Below are positions 54,266 through 62,009 of a DNA stretch of 64,000 bases, piece after piece. The notes under the pieces were generated by a model that worked only from the letters and a program-made list of their open reading frames with translations, searched no databases and had not been told where the DNA came from. The DNA comes from Myxococcales bacterium (GTDB taxonomy: Bacteria; Myxococcota_A; Polyangia; Polyangiales; Polyangiaceae). The first letter of the stretch is position 1. Every line of letters starts with the position of its first letter. The stretch spans positions 1-64,000 of the forward strand of contig JAEUKE010000223.1 in assembly GCA_016794345.1 (NCBI GenBank). Direction: 5' to 3'. Both the position numbers and the translations under genes were made by a program.

Positions 54266-54622
54266 ATGGCCTCGGATCCCAGTGACGTTCTGTCTCACCT
54301 GCTCCTGGCGCTTCGTGTCGCGGTCGCCAAGCTGGAAGTCCAGGCTGTCCAGCGCGAGACCAGCGCTCGCCTCGAACGGTGGATGATCGCGCAGCGCTGC
54401 GCGCGCGAGGTCGGCCTGATCTTCGAGGCGCTCGACGTCGCACCGTGCTCCGCGCGTCTCCCGCTCGCTCGCGGCGTCGTCGATCCGGTCTCCACGCTCA
54501 TCGGCGCCTACGACGCCGCCCTCGGCGCCGGCCTCCCGCGCGCGGTCCGCGCCCTGCTCCTCGAGCACCGAGCCCTGCTCCGCACCGTCGCTGCGCCCAG
54601 CAACATGGCCTCGGCCGCCTGA
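54266..54622 (+). CDS. Small helical hypothetical protein
   Basis: A 118-residue soluble protein from an ATG. Codon use (GC-rich third positions) is normal for this genome. It reads as helices: DVLSHLLLALRVAVAKLEVQ, then a segment with three Cys-adjacent turns (AQRCAREVGLIFEALDVAPC), and a hydrophobic C-terminus. No family recognised. It ends in GACGAATTCGTC, a 12-bp palindrome spanning its stop codon. Confidence 0.6.
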   Translation: MASDPSDVLSHLLLALRVAVAKLEVQAVQRETSARLERWMIAQRCAREVGLIFEALDVAPCSARLPLARGVVDPVSTLIGAYDAALGAGLPRAVRALLLEHRALLRTVAAPSNMASAA

Positions 54623-54751
54623 CGAATTCGTCATTCTTACACGAACCTCGTCGCGACGAGACCACCTGCGGCCTGACGACCCGACACGGTCGCGCAGTGT
54701 CGCGCACCGACATCTTCCCCTAGCCGAGCGCGCCCGATACTCGTCGAGGCG

Positions 54752-54910
54752 ATGTATCGATCGCTTCGCGGTAAGACCGCACGGGCGCTCGTCGCGACCT
54801 TGGCTGTCGGTTGCGTGGGCGATATCGGTGACGACAGCGAAGGCGCAGCGAACGCGCCGCCGAAGGACGCCGGAGGCGCCGGCCTCCTCGGCTCGCTCAG
54901 CGAACGATGA
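54752..54910 (+). CDS. Tiny lipoprotein, 52 residues, possible remnant
   Basis: ATG at 54752 opens a short frame encoding a lipoprotein signal (RALVATLAVGC, lipobox AVGC at Cys21). A short acidic/Gly-rich tail follows (VGDIGDDSEGAANAPPKDAG, ending LLGSLSER). It stops at 54910, overlapping the 3' end of the convergent desaturase by 14 bp. N-termini like GCVGDIGDD head much longer lipoproteins in related bacteria, so this may be the stub of a truncated gene, or a genuine micro-lipoprotein. Confidence 0.45.
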   Translation: MYRSLRGKTARALVATLAVGCVGDIGDDSEGAANAPPKDAGGAGLLGSLSER

Positions 54911-55829
54911 CGCTGGCCGCGGCGGCGGCCACCGTCGACGTCGACGGCTTCGTCGTGGGCGGCGCCTCGACCTCCGTCTGCTCGACGAGGTGGGCGTCGC
55001 GCACGTTCTTCGGGACGCGGTGCAGATCCCAGACGAGGCCGACGGCGCTCATCGCGCGGAGGATGTAGTAGGTGGGATCGATCTCCCACCAGTAGAAGCC
55101 CTGGCTGCAGGACCGCTGGTAGTAGTGGTGGTTGTTGTGCCACCCCTCGCCCATCGTCACGAGCGCGAGGATGAAGTTGTTGCGGCTGTTGTCGGTCGTC
55201 TCGTAGCGCTGCGAGCCCCACACGTGCGTGAGGGAGTTGATCGTGAAGGTGCCGTGCCACAAGAGCGAGGTCGAGACGAAGAGGCCCCAGACGAGCGCCC
55301 ACCAGCCTCCCGCGAGGAAGAGGCCCACGCCGAGGAGCGTCGGCGGAACGAGCGAGTATTTGTCGAGCCAGACGAGCTCGGGGAACTTCGTGAGGTCCTT
55401 CACCTTCGCTTCGTCGGTCGGCTCGAACTTGTCGCTCAGGATCCAGCCCACGTGGCTCCACCAGAAGCCGTCGAGCTTGGCGGAGTGCACGTCGCCGAGC
55501 TGGTCCGAGTACTTGTGGTGCTGCCGGTGATGCGACGCCCACCAGATGACGCCCTTCTGCGCGCTGGTCGTGGCGAGGAGCGCGAAGAGGAACTGCACCG
55601 GCCGGCTCGTCTTGAACGACTTGTGCGAAAAGAGCCGGTGGTAGCCGCCGGTCACCCCGAACATCCGCACGTAGTAGAGCGCCACCGCGAGCAGGAGCCC
55701 GGACCACGACCAGCCGAGCCAGACGACCCCGGCCACGGCCAGGATGTGGATCAGGAAGAAGGGGATCGAGCGGACGTTGAAGCTGCGATCGGCGACCGTG
55801 GTGTTCGGCGTGACCTGGGGCGAGGACAT
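54897..55829 (-). CDS. Membrane acyl-CoA fatty-acid desaturase (delta-9 type)
   Basis: A 310-residue di-iron membrane desaturase. The three His boxes are present: HRLFSH (64-69), HHRQHH (100-105) and HNNHH (231-235). Four transmembrane helices are placed as usual. The C-terminal 30 residues are Thr/Ala-rich and disordered. It resembles stearoyl-CoA desaturases, which introduce a double bond at C9; electron donor unknown. No neighbouring fatty-acid genes. Two abutting palindromes lie upstream (55891-55922). Confidence 0.93.
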   Translation of the reverse strand: MSSPQVTPNTTVADRSFNVRSIPFFLIHILAVAGVVWLGWSWSGLLLAVALYYVRMFGVTGGYHRLFSHKSFKTSRPVQFLFALLATTSAQKGVIWWASHHRQHHKYSDQLGDVHSAKLDGFWWSHVGWILSDKFEPTDEAKVKDLTKFPELVWLDKYSLVPPTLLGVGLFLAGGWWALVWGLFVSTSLLWHGTFTINSLTHVWGSQRYETTDNSRNNFILALVTMGEGWHNNHHYYQRSCSQGFYWWEIDPTYYILRAMSAVGLVWDLHRVPKNVRDAHLVEQTEVEAPPTTKPSTSTVAAAAASVIVR

Positions 55830-55890
55830 GACGGATCGACTCTAACGAGCGACCTGTCAGGAATTCGTCATGTCGGAACCATAGTTCGGT

Positions 55891-55922
55891 CAGACGCAGC
55901 GTCTGCGCGAGGTCACCTCGCG
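55891..55922. promoter_or_regulatory. Two abutting palindromes upstream of the desaturase
   Basis: CAGACGC-A-GCGTCTG (55891-55905) is immediately followed by CGCGAGGT-C-ACCTCGCG (55906-55922). Both are perfect, with one-base centres. They lie about 62 bp upstream of the desaturase start. Candidate operators for two different regulators, or together a cruciform or RNA structure. No function known. Confidence 0.5.
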
Positions 55923-56005
55923 GGCTTAACCAGCTGAAATATCAGTCGAATCTCTGAGGCCACGCGGGGCCGTCGGCTTCCCCGAGGGCAGGGCTCGGCC
56001 CGGCA

Positions 56006-56674
56006 TCAGGGCGAGTCCGGCGGGGCGGCGGAGAGCTCGGATGCCGTGCAATTCCCGATGCAAACCCGCTTCGAAGCCTGCTGGCAGGCCGGCTCGCACT
56101 TCGGTCCGTTCGGGCGAACCTCGCCGTACTTCAGCGTGAGCTCCTGCTGATGCCACATGACCTTGTCGCGCCAGATCTTGAGGCTCGCGGTCACGGGGGT
56201 GGCTTCGAGGCGGATGGGGCCGATGACCATGTCGCTCGTCGACTTCGCCTCGCCCGTGCACCTCGTCTCGAGGGCAAACTTCACGTCGCCCGAGCACGTC
56301 GGCACGCGCACGTCCTGGCAGGACTTGAACGGGAAGAAGACCTCACACTTGCCCTTCTTGCCGTCGACGGCGAGCTCGAAGGTGTATTTGCTCGCGGTGA
56401 GCGTGTCCTTCCCCCAGACGAGCGGGAGCGTGAGGCCGCTCGAACAGCCCATCTTCGTACACGCCACCTCGACGGGTGGCGCCGAAGCCGACGGGCTCGT
56501 GCTCGCGACGTCCGCTGGCGCGCTCGCGCTCGGCAGAGCGCTCGCAGTCTCCGCCGGGGGCGGCTCGACGACGGCGCTCGGCTCCGGCGTGGCGCCGCCC
56601 GTTGGCGCGGACGTGCCGCAGGAGATCGAGGCAAGGCCGAGGGCGACACACGCGAACGAGGACCGAATCGTCAT
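56006..56674 (-). CDS. Cysteine-containing lipoprotein, unknown
   Basis: A 222-residue lipoprotein. Signal peptide with lipobox SISC (Cys19), then a 50-residue Pro/Ser/Ala linker. The mature domain has eight or more cysteines, including ACTKMGCSSGLTLPL, KGKCEVFFPFKSCQDV, CSGDVKF...TRCTGE, KCEPACQQASKRVC. Strands such as YTFELAVDGKKGKCEVFF suggest a beta-sandwich. Family not recognised. It is divergent from the Sel1 lipoprotein by 135 bp. Confidence 0.75.
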   Translation of the reverse strand: MTIRSSFACVALGLASISCGTSAPTGGATPEPSAVVEPPPAETASALPSASAPADVASTSPSASAPPVEVACTKMGCSSGLTLPLVWGKDTLTASKYTFELAVDGKKGKCEVFFPFKSCQDVRVPTCSGDVKFALETRCTGEAKSTSDMVIGPIRLEATPVTASLKIWRDKVMWHQQELTLKYGEVRPNGPKCEPACQQASKRVCIGNCTASELSAAPPDSP

Positions 56675-56809
56675 GGTCGCTTCGGTACAGCGAGCTTGAG
56701 GATCGAGCAAGGGTGCGCGGAGACAGACCGCGGAGCGGAGCGACGCGGCGCACCGGCCGGCCCAGGACGGCGCCGGGGACAACCGGAGCGGACCGTCGTA
56801 CAAGGCGCC

Positions 56810-57973
56810 ATGCACGCTCGGATGATTCTGGTGGTCGGGTGCCTCTGGGGAACCGGGTGCGCCGCTGCGCCGTCGTCGGCCGTCGACGCGAGCCCCGCGG
56901 CGAACGTGACCGGCGCGGCCGCGCCCTCCGCGAGCGCGTCGGCAGCACAAGCCGCACCTCGGACGTCGAGCTGCAAGACCATCGAGGAGTGCCGGCCCGA
57001 GTGCGCGGCGGGCAACCCCGACGCCTGTTACAAGCAGGCGATCGAGGGCGCCGGCTCATCCGAGGACCGTGTCGGCTGGTATCGGTTCGCGTGTGATCGC
57101 GATCACGCGGCCGCGTGTAGTGAGCTCGGCTTCCGGACGGGACGTGGGCTCGGCGTGGAGAAGGACGACCAGAAGGCGCGGGCGCTCTACGAGAAGGCGT
57201 GCTCGGGAGGCTACGACGAGGGCTGCAAGAACCTCGGCGTGGTGCTCGAGCAAGGGCGCGGCGGCCCCAAGGACATCGGGCGAGCGCGGGCGCTCTACGA
57301 GAAGGCGTGCTCGGGGTCCGACGCGAGCGCGTGTGCGGCCCTCGCGCGGCTCTACGACAAGGGCCTCGGCGTCGACCGCGACATCGCGAAGGCGCGCGAG
57401 CTCTTTCGCCAGGCCTGCGACCGGGACGACGGATCGGGGTGCAACGATCTCGGCGTGATGTACCGGAACGGCGAAGGCGTCGCCGAAGACGCCGCCCACG
57501 CGATCCGGCTCTACACGAGAGGTTGCGACCTCGGGCACGCCCTCGCCTGCGTGAACCTGGGTCGAACCAAGATGGACGGGGCGGACGGCGACGTGAACCT
57601 CGGCGACGCCGCGCGGCTCTTCGACCGCGGCTGCGACGACGGCTTGGAGGAAGGCTGCGACGAGCTCAAGGTGGCCGTCGCAAGGCTCCGTGAGGCGTGT
57701 GAATCGTCCGCGAGCCAATGCAACAACTGGGGCTACGTCCACGAGTTCGGCTACGGCGTGGCCGTCGATCTCCAGCAGGCGCTCGCGCTCTACAAGAAGG
57801 CCTGCGACGGCGGGAACGGCACCGCCTGCACCAACGAAGGGGACCTCTACCTCGCGGGGAACGGCGTCCCCGCGGACAGGGCCAAGGCGCTCACGTTCTT
57901 CAAGCTGGGCTGCAAGAGGGGCGACAAACGAGGGTGCCAGCAGTCGGAGGAAGAGGCCGCGAAGGGGAAGTGA
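56810..57973 (+). CDS. Cysteine-rich Sel1-repeat lipoprotein (Hcp-like)
   Basis: A 387-residue lipoprotein: lipobox GTGC (Cys17), an Ala/Ser linker, then about seven Sel1 repeats of some 36 residues. Typical units: KARALYEKACSGGYDEGCKN, RALYEKACSGSDASACAALA, KARELFRQACDRDDGSGCND, AIRLYTRGCDLGHALACVNL, QALALYKKACDGGNGTACTN and ALTFFKLGCKRGDKRGCQQS. The paired Cys about eight apart match disulfide-stabilised Helicobacter Hcp-type repeats. It is a protein-contact solenoid in the envelope. An inner ATG at 56822 is an alternative start. Repeats are more regular than those in the gene at 32561. Confidence 0.88.
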   Translation: MHARMILVVGCLWGTGCAAAPSSAVDASPAANVTGAAAPSASASAAQAAPRTSSCKTIEECRPECAAGNPDACYKQAIEGAGSSEDRVGWYRFACDRDHAAACSELGFRTGRGLGVEKDDQKARALYEKACSGGYDEGCKNLGVVLEQGRGGPKDIGRARALYEKACSGSDASACAALARLYDKGLGVDRDIAKARELFRQACDRDDGSGCNDLGVMYRNGEGVAEDAAHAIRLYTRGCDLGHALACVNLGRTKMDGADGDVNLGDAARLFDRGCDDGLEEGCDELKVAVARLREACESSASQCNNWGYVHEFGYGVAVDLQQALALYKKACDGGNGTACTNEGDLYLAGNGVPADRAKALTFFKLGCKRGDKRGCQQSEEEAAKGK

Positions 57974-57983
57974 CCGCGCCGCG

Positions 57984-58132
57984 TCACTCCCGAAGGGGCG
58001 CGACCACGAGGAGCGCGAAGCCGTTGCCGTTGGACGAGCCGCTGGGACCGAGAGACGAGATGGGGGCGACGGAAAGGTCGTCGCCGAGGGTGGCGAGACC
58101 TTCGATCGTCGTGGGAATGTGCGGGCTGCGTC
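57984..58132 (-). pseudogene. Probable 3' remnant of a lost gene
   Basis: On the minus strand, a frame from about 58129 to a TGA at 57984-57986 reads HIPTTIEGLATLGDDLSVAP, then ISSLGPSGSSNGNGFALLVV and APLRE-stop. Third positions are about 80% G/C, as in real genes here, and the residues look protein-like. An in-frame TGA at about 58130 closes it upstream, with no start codon inside. I read it as the truncated C-terminal end of a gene whose front is gone. Family not recognised. Confidence 0.4.
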
Positions 58133-58181
58133 ACCGACGTTCGCCCTGGACGCCCGCCGCGCTCCGCCATAACCCCCCTCG

Positions 58182-59168
58182 ATGCCAGCTTCCTTCTCGA
58201 CGCTCGAACCGGGTCTTCTGAGCACCATAGACGCCGCGTCGTTCGACGCGACCGGGTCTAGGTTGGCTCTCGGCGGCTGGGGCCACGGCCGTGTGCTCGA
58301 CCTGCGAACGATGCGGACGCTCTGGGAAGGCGAGCTCCTCGGCGCAGGCGTCCACTACGAAGACCAGGGAGTGATGCGAACCGTGGCGCTTGCGCCGAGC
58401 GGTCGCCGCGCGTTCTTCGGTGGCGGTGGCCACACGGGCGGCAGCGGCTCCGACGGGTTCTTCCTGGTCGATCTCGAAGAGGGAACGCACCTGGAGCTCC
58501 TCGAGAGCCCACCGACGGCGTGCATCTCTGCCACGTTCAGCGCGGACGAGCACGAGCTCTTGGCCCTCACGCACAGCAGCCTCTACGTCTTCGATCTCGC
58601 GAGCGGGCGGCATCGCTGCCTCGCGATGCCTGGGCAACGCGAAATTGCCGGCGTCGACGACGCCGCGCTGGTCTGGACCACCCCGCGCACGCTCTTGGTC
58701 GCGACGGGTGGGCTCCTCGTCGAGGTCGATCTGGAGACCGATCGCGCCGACGTCATCCCGTCGGATGCTTCGCGCTTCTCACGCGTCGCGGGACCGCTGC
58801 CCGCCGGCGGGGCGCTCGTGACGACGCAGACCGGCGGCAGCGCGCGAACGCTCTGGAGGGTTAACGGCCGGACGCTCACGAAGCTGTGGACGACGGCGCA
58901 CGAGATCGCCTGGGTCGCGCCCGCTGCCAATCAGGCGTTCCTCATCGCTCACGACGACGAAGGTGAGGCGCGCTTCCTGCGCAGGCGCCTCGACACGAAC
59001 AAGACGACGAAGATCGCGCTGCCGGAAGAGCTCGCCGAAGAGCTCGAGGGGAACCTCAACCCCTACGTCATCGCGATGTCGTCCGATGCTCGTCAGATGC
59101 TCCTTTCGCGCGACCAGGACGACATCGGCGAGGTCTTCCTGCTTCGAGTCCCCCCGACGAAGCGGTAG
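58182..59168 (+). CDS. WD40/beta-propeller-like protein, unknown
   Basis: A 328-residue protein with propeller-like repeats: DAASFDATGSRLALGGWGHG, RTVALAPSGRRAFFGGGGHT, ATFSADEHELLALTHSSLYV, FDLASGRHRCLAMPG, LLVEVDLETDRADVIPSDAS and AMSSDARQMLLSRDQDDIGE. The pattern fits a six- or seven-bladed propeller like WD40 or YncE-type. There is no signal peptide, so probably cytosolic. It is followed by a 181-bp gap (59169-59349) in which I see no gene. Confidence 0.75.
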   Translation: MPASFSTLEPGLLSTIDAASFDATGSRLALGGWGHGRVLDLRTMRTLWEGELLGAGVHYEDQGVMRTVALAPSGRRAFFGGGGHTGGSGSDGFFLVDLEEGTHLELLESPPTACISATFSADEHELLALTHSSLYVFDLASGRHRCLAMPGQREIAGVDDAALVWTTPRTLLVATGGLLVEVDLETDRADVIPSDASRFSRVAGPLPAGGALVTTQTGGSARTLWRVNGRTLTKLWTTAHEIAWVAPAANQAFLIAHDDEGEARFLRRRLDTNKTTKIALPEELAEELEGNLNPYVIAMSSDARQMLLSRDQDDIGEVFLLRVPPTKR

Positions 59169-59349
59169 CTCTGTCGAGGGCTACCGAACGGCTGCTGATC
59201 GAGCCCAAGCGAGGCAGACCTCCGGCGGCAAGATCCTCCCGCGACGCGCAGAGGCCGCTCACTCCGCCTCGAGGAGCCGGCAGTCGAGGCTGCGTCGAGC
59301 CCGATCGCGCGAAGGCGAGCTCGGTGGGCGTGCCCCGGGGCACGGCCAC

Positions 59350-60288
59350 TCAGGTTCGTCGGCGACGTCCGACGATGAGCGCCACGACGATCGACGCCAG
59401 CACGAGCGCCGACCATCCGCTGCCATCCGCGGATCCACGCGGCGCGGCCGTGCACCCGTCGGCCTCGTCCGCGGGCTTGCTCGGATCGGGCTCGGGGTCG
59501 GACTCTGGCTCGTGCCCCGGCGCGGCGCCACCTCCCCCCTCTTCGACGGGACAGGGGTGGCTCGCGCGCCACGCGTCGAGATCGACGCCGAGCTGCGCGA
59601 CGGGGTCCTCCGACGGCGGGTCCCCCGGAGCTTCGTAGGCGAGGCGCAAGAGTGACCCGCTTGTCATGCCAGGCGGATCGACCTCGAGGACCGCGCTCTG
59701 CGCCGGCACGCCGTCCGGCGTGCAGCGCCGATCGCCGGCGCCGTTCGATCCGGCGGCGGCGAGCGCGGCGTGGAGGCGGGCTGCGAGATCGCAGCCGCCG
59801 GCGGTGAACGCGGCGCGCGCCTGCTCGATGACCTCGGGGCCGGTGAGGTAGTTGCCCTGGATGGCGACGGCGAAGCCCGCGTCGGAGAAGCTGACGCCCG
59901 AGGCGTGTTGGTTCGCGTCCGTGCCGGTGAACGTGACCACGCCGCCCGCCGTGTCGACGGCCGCATACTGGCGCAGCTGGAAGCCGACGTCGTACGCGGG
60001 CGCCGTGAGCGCAGCGATGACCTCGCTCGCCGAGCTCCCCGCCTCGAACAGGGCGAGCCCGTCGGCGTTCGCGCCCACCTTCAGGTACGACTGCGTCATG
60101 AGCGCGCCCTTGCCGACCGCGGCGCCGTAGACAGTCTCGAGCGTGGCGACGGGCACACACGACGCGACCGCTCCGCCGACGGTGCCGTCCCGGGTGTCGA
60201 CCGCGACGATCGAATAGGTCGCCTCGGCCTCGAGCGCCCAGGTGGCGGTCAGCGCCGAGACCACCAGACATCGACCGAGACGCACCAC
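59350..60288 (-). CDS. DUF1028 protein with MYXO-CTERM-like tail
   Basis: A 312-residue secreted protein. After a signal peptide (to about residue 23) the DUF1028 domain opens TYSIVAVDTRDGTVGGAVAS, the Ntn-hydrolase-like family start, with GALMTQSYLKVGANADGLAL and GVSFSDAGFAVAIQGNYLTG. From about 278 the C-terminus reads DGCTAAPRGSADGSGWSALV followed by a helix and RRRR, the C-helix-Arg plan of MYXO-CTERM sorting signals. These are thought to be cleaved and to anchor proteins at the cell surface. Catalytic role of DUF1028 is not established. Confidence 0.88.
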   Translation of the reverse strand: MVRLGRCLVVSALTATWALEAEATYSIVAVDTRDGTVGGAVASCVPVATLETVYGAAVGKGALMTQSYLKVGANADGLALFEAGSSASEVIAALTAPAYDVGFQLRQYAAVDTAGGVVTFTGTDANQHASGVSFSDAGFAVAIQGNYLTGPEVIEQARAAFTAGGCDLAARLHAALAAAGSNGAGDRRCTPDGVPAQSAVLEVDPPGMTSGSLLRLAYEAPGDPPSEDPVAQLGVDLDAWRASHPCPVEEGGGGAAPGHEPESDPEPDPSKPADEADGCTAAPRGSADGSGWSALVLASIVVALIVGRRRRT

Positions 60289-60343
60289 GACACCAGGATA
60301 AACGCCTGGCTGGGCCCCGGGGGGTCACAACGATTTGAGCAGC

Positions 60344-60382
60344 GCCGGCGCGCCGGCCACCCTCGAGGACCAAAGATGGTCC
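60344..60382. other. Two inverted repeats upstream of the tldD-type gene
   Basis: GCCGGCGCGCCGGC (60344-60357) is a 14-bp palindrome, and GGACCA-AAGA-TGGTCC (60367-60382) is a perfect stem-loop. Both lie in the 158-bp gap between the DUF1028 and TldD-type genes. The first could arise by chance at this base composition. Possible regulatory or leader structure; no gene here. Confidence 0.35.
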
Positions 60383-60446
60383 GAAACCGGGCGGGGCGCC
60401 AGGATAGCCGGGAATACCGGGCCACCTGAGGCGCTATCGTGGATCC

Positions 60447-62009
60447 ATGCAGCGCCGCTCCCTCCTCCAAATCGGTGCAGGTACCTCGATCGGAGCCCTC
60501 TTCGGGTGTACGCCTAGGGTCCAGGCGAACATGGCCCAGACCCACGCTCCCGGCTCCACGAGCCCCAAGCCCCAGGCGACGATCCGCTACTTCTCCAAGT
60601 TCGGCATCGACGACAAGCTCCTCCGCGAGACGCTCGCCACCGCGATGGCGAAGGGCGCAGACCGCGCCGACGTCTTCATCCAGCATCGTGTGTCGCACAC
60701 GATGGCCCTGGAAGACGGCGAGGTGAACCGCGCCTACGCCTGGGTCGAGCTCGGCGCAGGCGTGCGTGTCGTGAAGGGCGACCAGACCGGCTACGGCTAC
60801 ACCGAGGATCTCACGCTCGAGTCGCTGAAGAACGCGGCGGCGACCGCCGCGGCCATCGCCGACGGACCGAGCCGCGAGAGCCCCACGATCTTCCGCGCCG
60901 ACCCGGGCAGCCACCCGGCCTTCCCGACGCGCTACGAGCTCAAGCGCAGCTGGGAGGACGTGAAGCCGGAGGAGAAGCTCCCCCTGCTCGTCTCGGTCAA
61001 CGAGCGGACGATGGCGGCGGACCCGCGCATCAAGAAGGTCTCGACCGGCATGGCCGACGAGTTCGGCGCCGTCCTCATCGCCGACTCGGAGGGCCGCCTG
61101 GTGGAGGACGTGCAGCCCATGACGCAGCTCTGGCTGTCGTGCACGGCCGAGCAGAACGGCCAGCGCGAGACGAACGGCTACAACGTCGCCGGGCGCGAGG
61201 ATTTCGAGTTCTACACGGCCGACCGCGTCGCACGCGTCATCAAGGAGGCGGTCGACCGGACGACGATCCTCTTCGAGGCGATCCCCGCTCCGGCCGGTGA
61301 GCTCCCCGTCGTCATGGCGGCCGGCTCGTCGGGCATCCTCCTGCACGAGGCGATCGGCCACGGCATGGAAGCCGACTTCAACCGGAAGAACGTCTCCATC
61401 TACGCGGACAAGATCGGCAAGCCCATCGCCAACAAGTTCGTCCACATCGTGGACGACGGGACGATCGAGCGCGCCCGCGGCGCCATCAACGTGGACGACG
61501 AGGGCAACGTCGCGGAAAAGACGATGCTCGTGGAAGGCGGCGTCCTCACGACGTACCTCCACGACGAGATCTCCGCGAAACACTACGGCGTGAAGCCGAC
61601 CGGCAGCGGCCGCCGCGAGAGCTACAAACACGCGCCGATGCCCCGCATGCGCGCGACCTACATGTTGCCCGGCCCGCACAAGAAGGACGAGATCATCGCG
61701 AGCGTGAAGAAGGGCATCTACTGCTCGAACTTCTCCAACGGTCAGGTGAAGATCGGCGCCGGTGATTTCACGTTCTACGTGAAGAACGGCTACCTCATCG
61801 AAGACGGCAAGCTGACGCGCCCCATCAAAGACGTGAACATCATCGGCAACGGTCCCAAGGTGCTGGAGAAGATCGACATGGTGAGCGACGACCTCGTCAT
61901 CGACGAGGGCGGCTGGACGTGTGGGAAAGACGGGCAGAGCGTGCCGGTGTCGCAGGGCATGCCCACGGTCCGCGTGAGCTCGATCACCGTCGGCGGGAGG
62001 AAGTCGTGA
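60447..62009 (+). CDS. tldD: TldD-type metalloprotease with signal-like N-terminus
   Basis: A 520-residue TldD/PmbA-family protein. The catalytic zinc motif is HEAIGHGMEAD (H300, H305; HExxxH), with GSSGILL before it and the terminal VSSITVGG strand. TldD-TldE heterodimers cleave unstructured peptides, for example in maturing microcin B17 or degrading CcdA. Unusually, the ATG start gives MQRRSLLQIGAGTSIGALFGC, a Tat-like twin arginine with lipobox LFGC (Cys21). An internal ATG at 60531 would give an ordinary cytosolic TldD; neither start has a strong ribosome site. It overlaps tldE by 4 bp. Confidence 0.92.
   Translation: MQRRSLLQIGAGTSIGALFGCTPRVQANMAQTHAPGSTSPKPQATIRYFSKFGIDDKLLRETLATAMAKGADRADVFIQHRVSHTMALEDGEVNRAYAWVELGAGVRVVKGDQTGYGYTEDLTLESLKNAAATAAAIADGPSRESPTIFRADPGSHPAFPTRYELKRSWEDVKPEEKLPLLVSVNERTMAADPRIKKVSTGMADEFGAVLIADSEGRLVEDVQPMTQLWLSCTAEQNGQRETNGYNVAGREDFEFYTADRVARVIKEAVDRTTILFEAIPAPAGELPVVMAAGSSGILLHEAIGHGMEADFNRKNVSIYADKIGKPIANKFVHIVDDGTIERARGAINVDDEGNVAEKTMLVEGGVLTTYLHDEISAKHYGVKPTGSGRRESYKHAPMPRMRATYMLPGPHKKDEIIASVKKGIYCSNFSNGQVKIGAGDFTFYVKNGYLIEDGKLTRPIKDVNIIGNGPKVLEKIDMVSDDLVIDEGGWTCGKDGQSVPVSQGMPTVRVSSITVGGRKS

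Noticed and set aside
59169..59349. Possible small gene in the gap before DUF1028
   Set aside because: Frames on both strands are Arg-rich without a start/ribosome site or protein-like pattern.
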